From Spirochaetota bacterium (lineage in GTDB: Bacteria; Spirochaetota; Spirochaetia; Treponematales; UBA12059), in contig JAKLDN010000005.1 of assembly GCA_022703505.1 (NCBI GenBank), forward strand, positions 264,717 to 301,048: a stretch of 36,332 nt of DNA. The letters are read 5' to 3'. The translations under genes and the position numbers were made by a program. The notes beneath the pieces are model-generated. The model was not told where the DNA came from and did not search any database. It was given only the letters and a program-made list of their open reading frames with translations. Within the stretch, counting starts at the first letter, position 1; each line of letters opens with the position of its first letter. Of this stretch, positions 16,992 through 23,099 are shown one piece after another.

Positions 16992-17783
16992 ATGGAAATC
17001 AAGGGATCGGTCGCCGTCGTCACCGGCGGGGCCAGCGGGATCGGGGAAGCGGTCGCCAAGACCCTGGCCGCCAAGGGCGCGTCCGTCGTCATAGGGGACA
17101 TGAACCAGGCCGGAATCGACCGGGTGGTCGCGGAGATCAAGAAGGCCGGCGGCAAGGCCGCGGGCAAGACCCTGAACGTGACCGACGACGCGGACACGGC
17201 CGCCTTCATGGACTTCGCGGTCAAGGAGTTCGGGGCCATCAACGTGGTGGTCCCCTGCGCCGGCATCATCAAGGACGGCCTCATGATCTCCCCGGACAAG
17301 GAAACCGGAAAGGTCAAGCGGGTCCTGTCCACCGCGGACTTTCGGGCCGTCATCGACGTGAACCTGGTGGGTCCCTTCATCACGATCCGGGAAGCCGCCT
17401 CCCGCATGGTCGACAACGGGTGGAAGGGCGTCCTCATAACTATCTCCTCCATCCAGAAGCAGGGAGGGGTGGGGCAGATCAACTACTCCTCCACGAAGGC
17501 CGCCATGGCCCTGTGGCCCAAGATCCTGGTCGGCGAGTTCCAGATGAAGGGAATCACGGGCATCCGGGTGGCCTCCATCGCCCCGGGTTACGTCGGCACC
17601 CCCATGGTCAAGGGCATGGACCAGGGCGCCCTGGCCAAGATCCTTTCCGGCGTGCACCTCGGCCGCCTCATCGAACCCGAGGAGATCGCCGAGACAATCG
17701 CCTTCATCGTGTCCAACGACGCCGTCAATGCAACCTGCATCGAGGTGGCCGGGGGCATGATCAGCGGCCTTATCGCGAAGTAG
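16992..17783 (+). CDS. Short-chain dehydrogenase, probably 3-hydroxybutyrate dehydrogenase or an acetoacetyl-CoA reductase
   Basis: The protein has 263 residues, a classical SDR. The cofactor loop TGGASGIG is at 11-18, Asp36 at the end of the second strand suggests preference for NAD(H), and the catalytic residues are Ser152 or Ser153, Tyr165 and Lys169 (YSSTK). The usual NNAG is replaced by PCAG (88-91). In this island oxidation of 3-hydroxybutyrate to acetoacetate is the simplest role; a 3-hydroxyacyl-CoA dehydrogenase of the HSD17B10 type is an alternative. GGAGGGA at 16981-16987 fixes the ATG at 16992; a longer frame would translate through the operators and promoter. Two candidate TetR operators lie in its leader. 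Confidence 0.9.
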   Translation: MEIKGSVAVVTGGASGIGEAVAKTLAAKGASVVIGDMNQAGIDRVVAEIKKAGGKAAGKTLNVTDDADTAAFMDFAVKEFGAINVVVPCAGIIKDGLMISPDKETGKVKRVLSTADFRAVIDVNLVGPFITIREAASRMVDNGWKGVLITISSIQKQGGVGQINYSSTKAAMALWPKILVGEFQMKGITGIRVASIAPGYVGTPMVKGMDQGALAKILSGVHLGRLIEPEEIAETIAFIVSNDAVNATCIEVAGGMISGLIAK

Positions 17784-17842
17784 CGTGAAATGGCCGGCCG
17801 TGGCCGGCCATTTCACGGCAACGAAGCCCCGAGGGGCTTCGT
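17784..17842 (+). terminator. Two tandem perfect hairpins after the SDR gene
   Basis: The first is a perfect 16-bp inverted repeat (17784-17799 with 17802-17817) separated by two bases. The second, CGAAGCCCC pairing with GGGGCTTCG, is a perfect 10-bp repeat (17821-17830 with 17833-17842), also with a two-base centre. The first begins one base after the SDR stop codon. Neither is followed by a long T-run. They may stop or stabilise the transcript end. Confidence 0.6.
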
Positions 17843-17865
17843 CGAGGTTTCAGGAACCGCTGGGA

Positions 17866-18010
17866 ACACGGAGGACACGGAGCAGGGAAAAGGAGCGATG
17901 GGGATTTCAATGTAACTTCAATCTTAATATAGAAAAGAACTAGGATTGAATATCGCCCCTCCTTCTATTTCATTATTCTCACTCCGTGCTCTCCGTGATC
18001 TCCGTGGTTA
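17866..18010. repeat. Element bounded by inverted arrays of a 9-bp unit (NNCACGGAG)
   Basis: The left end (17866-17882) has two units and the right end (17982-18010) has three units in the opposite orientation, the outermost reading ACCACGGAG on the minus strand. The ~100 bp between them is AT-rich and includes TTCAATC (17917-17923) and GATTGAA (17944-17950). The same kind of array bounds the insert at 33771-34136. The right array overlaps the 3' end of the HAD gene and encodes its last residues. It looks like a small non-autonomous insert; no transposase gene is present. Confidence 0.65.
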
Positions 18011-18686
18011 GATCAGGAAACCGTCCGTCTTTCGGCTTGCCCGCCGTCTTGAACAGTTCCGGCAGGCGGTAGACGTCCTCGGCCCCGTCCACGAGGACCG
18101 CGCCCATCCCCAGTTCCAGGGGCACGGCCAGGTCCACGTCGTAGCGGTCCCCCACGGACACGCAGTCTCCGGCGGGCACCCCCAGCCGACGGGCCGCCAA
18201 CTCGAAGGGTTCCCGGGCGGGCTTGGAGATCATCGTGTCGTCCAGGCCCACCACCTCCCGGAATGAATCCTCCACTCCCAACACACGGAGGGTCTCCCGG
18301 CCCACGGACCGGGGATTGTTCGTCACCACCGCCAGGACGAACCGCGCCGACAGGGCCGACAGGGCTTCGGCCAGTCGATCATCCCGGGTCAGCCAGTCCC
18401 CCGGTTTTATCAGCCGTTCCCTCCAGGCGACGCTGGTCGGGATGTCCACCCCAAGGGCGGCCATGGCGTTTCCCAGGGAGGTGACCTTCCCGGTCTCCCG
18501 AGCCACGCGGTCCCGGACTGCCCGGATCTCGGCTCGGATCCGCTCCTCGTCGACGCCCCGGCGTCGGGCAAGCTCGCCCACCAGGACCTCGTTCTGGAAG
18601 GCCGCGTACTCCGCGTGGGTGTATAGGGTGGAATCGAGGTCGAACAGGAGGGCCCGGGGAGCGGCGGGAAGGCGGAAAACCCTCAT
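17979..18686 (-). CDS. HAD-superfamily hydrolase (pyrimidine 5'-nucleotidase-like)
   Basis: The protein has 235 residues. HAD motif I is DLDST with Asp16 and Asp18, motif II is the TNN segment, the motif III lysine is in ISKPAREPF, and motif IV is GDRYDVD. A helical cap sits between motifs I and II. The overall pattern resembles the pyrimidine 5'-nucleotidase/phosphoglycolate phosphatase group; substrate is unknown. The ATG overlaps the prs stop codon in ATGA, so translation is coupled to prs, and a role in nucleotide housekeeping is plausible. A longer in-frame opening upstream runs across prs in another frame and is not real. The last eleven residues (DLTTEITESTE) are encoded by the 9-bp repeat array, which suggests that an insertion replaced the original end of the gene. 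Confidence 0.85.
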   Translation of the reverse strand: MRVFRLPAAPRALLFDLDSTLYTHAEYAAFQNEVLVGELARRRGVDEERIRAEIRAVRDRVARETGKVTSLGNAMAALGVDIPTSVAWRERLIKPGDWLTRDDRLAEALSALSARFVLAVVTNNPRSVGRETLRVLGVEDSFREVVGLDDTMISKPAREPFELAARRLGVPAGDCVSVGDRYDVDLAVPLELGMGAVLVDGAEDVYRLPELFKTAGKPKDGRFPDLTTEITESTE

Positions 18687-19957
18687 TCCTGGAAGAGGTT
18701 CCCCTGGGGCGGGCAAGCCGCCTGCTGGGACTTCTTGAGCATCTTGGAGATCAGGCCCCGGTTGTCCAGCATGGGCGAGAGGGAATGGTTGTGGTACACC
18801 AGGGAGATGATCTGGGCGAAGAGGGTCGAAACGTCCGCCTGAACGTACCACTCCTTCTTCAAGAGCTCGTCGTGGTGGATGGCGTTCGTCCCGATGATGC
18901 GGTGGAACCGGCCCTCCCGGTACGCCGCGTCGAAGTCCTGGATGGCCGTGGCCGAGAACATGGGCAGGGACACGGCGCAGATCACCTGCCGGGCTCCCTG
19001 GTCCCTCAGGAACTGCATGGCCTTGAGGAGGGTCCCCCCGGTGCCCAGCATGTCGTCCGCCATGAACACGATCTTGTCCCGGATGTCCCCCAGGAGCTTC
19101 ATGTCCGTGATGTTGGATTCCTCGGCGTTTTTCGTGACCCGGGAGTAGTCCCGTTCCTTGTAGATCAGGGCCAGGGGCTTCTGAAGGGTGCTGGCGTAGA
19201 ACTTGTTGCGGTCGATGGCCCCCGTGTCGGGGGACAGGACCACCAGGTCGTCGCAGTTCACGTCCACGACGGTCGCGAGTTTCTGGATCACCTGGTAGCT
19301 GGCGTGGAGGTTTTCGAGCCGGAGCTTGTTGAAGCAGTTCTCGATCTCCCGGGAATGGATGTCCAACGTGATGATCCGGGACACCCCCATGTTCTCCAGG
19401 ATCTGCCCTATCCGCGCGGCGGTGAGCCCTTCCCGCCCCTTCTTCTTGTGCTGCCGGGAATAGGGATACGTGGGAACGACCACCGTGATGCGCTCGGCCC
19501 CGGACTGCATGGCCGCGTCCACGGCCACCAGGAGGTTGAAGATGTGGTCGTTGACCGAGAGGACCCGCTCGTCCCGCCCCTCGTTGAACTTGACCGGTTG
19601 GTGATTCTCCACGTCCTGGACGATGTACAGGTCCTTGCCGCGCACGGAATCCAGGATCTCCGTCTTGATCTCCCCGTTGGCGAACCAGGAGTGGCGGGCG
19701 TTGATCTTGAACCGGGGGGCCCGGAACTTGTTCACGTCCCCGGGTATGTAGAGCATGGAGGACTGGATGTCGTTGGCGAAATTGCTCTTCCGGATGACCA
19801 GCTCCGCGGACAGGTGGTACCGGTCCGCCAGGACCCGGGTCTTTCGCTCGAACCTGCGCTTGTAGATCGACGCCAGGCGCTGGAGAACCAGTTCCGTGAA
19901 GCGCTCGCCGCCCGGACAGGCCAGGATCCCGAGTCTCGTGGGGTCGGAGTAGTTCAT
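18683..19957 (-). CDS. prs: Ribose-phosphate pyrophosphokinase (PRPP synthetase), long form
   Basis: The protein has 424 residues, about 100 more than the usual 310-320. It makes PRPP from ribose 5-phosphate and ATP for nucleotide, histidine and tryptophan synthesis. The PRPP loop is visible as FMADDMLGTGGT, and the flexible-loop and ATP-site region as PTYPYSRQHKKKGREGLTAA and LDIHSREIENCF. Additional residues are spread through the N-terminal 100 residues and the C-terminus. Such long forms are known to me from spirochaetes, which is one reason for the proposed lineage. The ATG is preceded by AAGG. The gene is coupled to the HAD gene by an ATGA overlap and diverges from the acyl-CoA synthetase gene. 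Confidence 0.92.
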   Translation of the reverse strand: MNYSDPTRLGILACPGGERFTELVLQRLASIYKRRFERKTRVLADRYHLSAELVIRKSNFANDIQSSMLYIPGDVNKFRAPRFKINARHSWFANGEIKTEILDSVRGKDLYIVQDVENHQPVKFNEGRDERVLSVNDHIFNLLVAVDAAMQSGAERITVVVPTYPYSRQHKKKGREGLTAARIGQILENMGVSRIITLDIHSREIENCFNKLRLENLHASYQVIQKLATVVDVNCDDLVVLSPDTGAIDRNKFYASTLQKPLALIYKERDYSRVTKNAEESNITDMKLLGDIRDKIVFMADDMLGTGGTLLKAMQFLRDQGARQVICAVSLPMFSATAIQDFDAAYREGRFHRIIGTNAIHHDELLKKEWYVQADVSTLFAQIISLVYHNHSLSPMLDNRGLISKMLKKSQQAACPPQGNLFQE

Positions 19958-19986
19958 TGGATTCGCCTTGGGGAGAGGATGCCTTG

Positions 19987-20015
19987 AAACTACACCCCCC
20001 CGGAGACGTTGTCAA
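19987..20015 (-). promoter_or_regulatory. Probable promoter of prs
   Basis: On the minus strand TTGACA (20015-20010) is followed after 17 bp by TAGTTT (19992-19987). The predicted transcript start is about 20 bp upstream of the prs ATG. Confidence 0.5.
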
Positions 20016-20078
20016 TAGATCCGCTCTTCCGCGGAACGTACCTTCATGGTAGTGTGGTGTGATACCCAAGGAGGGACG

Positions 20079-22016
20079 ATGAAACGGACCGTGTTATCCA
20101 TGCTGGAAGAGGCCGAACGCGCCTATCCGAACGTCAACTACGTCCTTAAAAAGACCGACGCCGGCTGGGAAGGCTGGACCTTCGGCCGCGTGCGCTCCGA
20201 AGCCCGTGCCTTCGCCTCCTTCCTCCTCGGCCGGGACATGAAACGGCAGGATACCGCCTGCATCCTCGCCGAGGGCAGCCCGGAATGGGTGGCCGCCGAG
20301 TTCGGGGTGCTCATGGCCGGGGGGATCTCCGTGCCCCTGTCCATCAAGCTCCTGTCCGAGGAGATCCCCTTCCGGGTAAAGCACTCGGGCTCCAAGGTTT
20401 TCATCACAACGGGCAACCAGCTGGAGAAGGTCCTGACCGCCCTCGTGTCCACGGACGCCAAGAAGACCCTCGTGGTCTACCTGGACGAGGATGAGGAACG
20501 GCCCGACGCGGTCTGCGGCAAGACCGGATTCCCCCGCAAGAACATCGTCCGCTTCAAGGATGCCCTCCAGGAGGGTCGGACCGCCCTCCCCGCCCGCACC
20601 CCCGCCCTCAAGGACATTGAGGACGCGACGGCCGAGGACGACACGGTCACGATCTGCTATACCAGCGGGACCACCGGCGACCCCAAGGGCATCATGCTGA
20701 CCCACCTCAACTACTGGGCCAACTGCAAGGACGGGATCGAGCTCTTCGAGAAGCCCTACTTCTTCACCACCCTAATCATCCTGCCCGTGGACCACTCCTT
20801 CGCCCACACCGTGGGCATCTACGCCGCCCTGCTCTGCGGAATCTCCCTCTACTTCGTGGACCCCCGGGGCGGCGGGATCGCCATCCTGCGCAACATCCCG
20901 ATCAACCTCAAGGAAGTGGAACCCATGTTCCTTCTCACCGTCCCGGCCCTTTCGGGGAACTTCATGAAGAAGATCGTGGCGGGGATCGAGGAAAAGGGCG
21001 GCTTCATAGAAAAGCTCTTCAAGGCCGGGATCGCGGCGGGGATCGCCGTCAACGGGAACGGATTCAACCCCGTGCCCTTCGGCGTCCGGGCCAGGAACGC
21101 CCTGGTCCACGGGATCGCCAAGGCCCTGATCTTCAACAAGATCAAGAAGATGGTTTTCGGCAAAAACATCCGCTTCTGCGTGGGGGGCGGCGCCCTCCTG
21201 GACGTCAAGCAGCAGGAGTTTTTCGCGGCCTTCGGGGTTCCCATCTTCCAGGGCTACGGCCTAACGGAAGCCGCCCCCGTCATCTCCTCCAACACCCCAA
21301 GCAAGCACAAGTTCGGCACCTCCGGCATCGTGGCCCCCACCGTCCGGTGCCGCATCCTCCGGGAGGACGGCACGGAGTGCGCGGTCGGAGAGACCGGCGA
21401 GATCGTAATCCGGGGCGAGAACGTCATGAAGGGCTACTTCCGCAACCCCGAGGCCTCCGCCAAGGCCCTCCGGGACGGGGCCCTGTACACCGGTGACCTG
21501 GCCTACTACGACAAGGACGGGTTCCTGGTGGTGGTGGGCCGGGAGAAGGCCCTCCTCATCGCGGCGGACGGGGAGAAGTACAGCCCCGAGGAGATAGAGG
21601 AGGCCATCGGCACCTCCACGGACTGCTTCGCCCAGATCATGGCCTACAACGAGCAGAGCAAGTACACGGCGGGCATCGTCTCCCTGGAGACCGGCCCCGT
21701 GGAACGCATGATCAAGGCCGAGGGGATCAAGACCGCCGCCGCCCTGATGGACCGGCTGGCCGAGGAGTTCTACCGCTTCAAGTCCGACCCCAAGGCCAAG
21801 AAAGTCCCCGCCAACTGGATCCCCGCCACCTTCCTGATCGTGCCCGAGGGCTTCAGTGACAAGGACGGGACGGTGAACTCGACCATGAAGCTGGTCCGCC
21901 ACCGGGTGGCCAAGGTCCACGCCGAGGGGATCGCCTACCTCTACGGATCCGAGGGCTCCCGGCCGGCGAATCCTCGGAACGTGGAAACCCTGAGGAAGAT
22001 GTTCAACCTGGCCTGA
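20079..22016 (+). CDS. AMP-forming long-chain acyl-CoA synthetase
   Basis: The protein has 645 residues, typical of long-chain fatty acid:CoA ligases. It activates a fatty acid with ATP to an acyl-adenylate and transfers it to CoA. The nucleotide-binding signature YTSGTTGDPKG begins near residue 192, the adenylate motif GYGLTEAAPV is near 391, and the hinge and C-terminal region has GREKALLIAADGEKYSPEEIE. No membrane helix or signal peptide is evident. AAGGAGGGA precedes ATG 20079; an upstream in-frame start would add 11 residues with no support. It diverges from prs and is followed by two hairpins. It may feed beta-oxidation or lipid synthesis; a link to the C4 island is possible but carries no shared operator. 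Confidence 0.92.
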   Translation: MKRTVLSMLEEAERAYPNVNYVLKKTDAGWEGWTFGRVRSEARAFASFLLGRDMKRQDTACILAEGSPEWVAAEFGVLMAGGISVPLSIKLLSEEIPFRVKHSGSKVFITTGNQLEKVLTALVSTDAKKTLVVYLDEDEERPDAVCGKTGFPRKNIVRFKDALQEGRTALPARTPALKDIEDATAEDDTVTICYTSGTTGDPKGIMLTHLNYWANCKDGIELFEKPYFFTTLIILPVDHSFAHTVGIYAALLCGISLYFVDPRGGGIAILRNIPINLKEVEPMFLLTVPALSGNFMKKIVAGIEEKGGFIEKLFKAGIAAGIAVNGNGFNPVPFGVRARNALVHGIAKALIFNKIKKMVFGKNIRFCVGGGALLDVKQQEFFAAFGVPIFQGYGLTEAAPVISSNTPSKHKFGTSGIVAPTVRCRILREDGTECAVGETGEIVIRGENVMKGYFRNPEASAKALRDGALYTGDLAYYDKDGFLVVVGREKALLIAADGEKYSPEEIEEAIGTSTDCFAQIMAYNEQSKYTAGIVSLETGPVERMIKAEGIKTAAALMDRLAEEFYRFKSDPKAKKVPANWIPATFLIVPEGFSDKDGTVNSTMKLVRHRVAKVHAEGIAYLYGSEGSRPANPRNVETLRKMFNLA

Positions 22017-22024
22017 TCGGAAAC

Positions 22025-22053
22025 GGGCGGACCTGCCGGCCCGCCCTGTTTTA
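22025..22053 (+). terminator. Terminator of the acyl-CoA synthetase gene
   Basis: GGGCGG (22025-22030) pairs with CCGCCC (22041-22046), and TGTTTTAT follows. It begins 9 bp after the stop codon. Confidence 0.6.
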
Positions 22054-22061
22054 TCGAGGGA

Positions 22062-22104
22062 CGGGCTGTCCAAAAAAGCGAGCTGCGCTTTTTGGACAGC
22101 CCCT
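22062..22104. terminator. Bidirectional terminator between convergent genes
   Basis: GGGCTGTCCAAAAAAGCG (22063-22080) pairs with 22086-22102 with a single bulge and a 5-base loop. It lies between the acyl-CoA synthetase gene and the convergent LEA-like gene, close to both stop codons. Confidence 0.7.
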
Positions 22105-22107
22105 TCT

Positions 22108-23076
22108 CTATTTCAACGAGAACGTCCCCGTTTCGTGGAAGGCCAGGGGCACGGGTTCCTTCCGAATCTCGTCCGGAAGCTTGATCGAGGCGCTGCCCTT
22201 GACCGCGAAGCTTCCCTTCCGGTCCGAGAAGATCGCCCGGACGCCCTTCGACAGCTTCTTGGAACTGAAGGTGTTGGTCACCTTCACCAGGGTCCGGGCG
22301 CCCTCCCGCACGACGCCGGAGCTGTCTCCCAGGACCAGGGACTCGCCGTTCACGAAAAGCTCGTACCCCAGCTTCTGGAAGGACAGGGGCCCCTTGGCGT
22401 CGTTCCGGATCTCCAGGGTGAAACTAACGGAGAGGGGAAGGTCCAGTTCCGCGGGATCGATGACCGGGGCCTCGGGCTTCCTGCCGGCCAGGACGTCCGC
22501 GAAGACCTTCTGGGCCTTGGCGGGATCCGCTTTCTTCCCCGCCTTGGCCAGGGCCTGGGTCACCTGGGCGGCCGTGGGGGGCTCGACCGAGAACCCGACC
22601 AGGGCCACCTGGGGCTTGATCGCGGGGATCTTCTTCTCCAGCTTGTACGTGAATTTCACGTCCTGGGGCAGGCCCGGAAGCTTCGGCAGGGGGATGACCA
22701 GGACCCCGTCGATCACGGTGTTCAGCCACTCCTTGGACGCGTACTCCTTGACCATCCGGATGACCGCCTCGTACTCCAGGGTGACCGTGAAGGTGTTCGC
22801 CTTCTCCTGGCGGGCCGGGACCTTGAATCCCCCCTTGCTCTGGGCGGAGAAGACCTTGGCTCCCTCCACGGAGAAGTCCAGGGTCATTCCCGAAAAGGAC
22901 AGTTCCACGGGGTAGGGATTCTTCACGGCCAGCTCGAACAGGAAGGTCACGTCCCGCAGGGTCAGGGCCTCCACCTGGAAGCGCCGGACCTCGGCGGTCG
23001 GTTTCTGTAGCTGGGCCCAGGCGGGCGCGGCCAGCAGGATCAGGACCAGGATGAGCGCACTCTTACGATTCTTCAC
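22108..23076 (-). CDS. Secreted LEA/WHy-domain protein
   Basis: The protein has 322 residues. I chose GTG 23076: GGGGAG lies just before it, it is 23 bp after the upstream stop, and it gives a clean signal peptide (basic KNRK, hydrophobic core, cleavage after APAWA). Two beta-rich modules follow, about residues 25-140 and 215-315. Each contains the pattern of WHy/LEA14-type domains (FLFELAVKNPYPVELSFSG and SFTLEIRNDAKGPLSFQKL), in which a strand is followed by N-P-x-P-like turns. Such proteins are linked to stress or membrane protection; the bacterial role is poorly known. It follows the HEAT-repeat gene in the same direction and is probably cotranscribed with it. Confidence 0.82.
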   Translation of the reverse strand: MKNRKSALILVLILLAAPAWAQLQKPTAEVRRFQVEALTLRDVTFLFELAVKNPYPVELSFSGMTLDFSVEGAKVFSAQSKGGFKVPARQEKANTFTVTLEYEAVIRMVKEYASKEWLNTVIDGVLVIPLPKLPGLPQDVKFTYKLEKKIPAIKPQVALVGFSVEPPTAAQVTQALAKAGKKADPAKAQKVFADVLAGRKPEAPVIDPAELDLPLSVSFTLEIRNDAKGPLSFQKLGYELFVNGESLVLGDSSGVVREGARTLVKVTNTFSSKKLSKGVRAIFSDRKGSFAVKGSASIKLPDEIRKEPVPLAFHETGTFSLK

Positions 23077-23099
23077 GGCAGGCTCCCCGTATAGGCTTC

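Noticed and set aside
18687-20069. Long minus-strand opening continuous with the HAD gene, giving a 696-residue protein
   Set aside because: The upstream part is prs read in another frame, full of Pro, Gly, Arg and His with no domain. prs itself is certain, and the HAD domain begins cleanly at the ATGA overlap.
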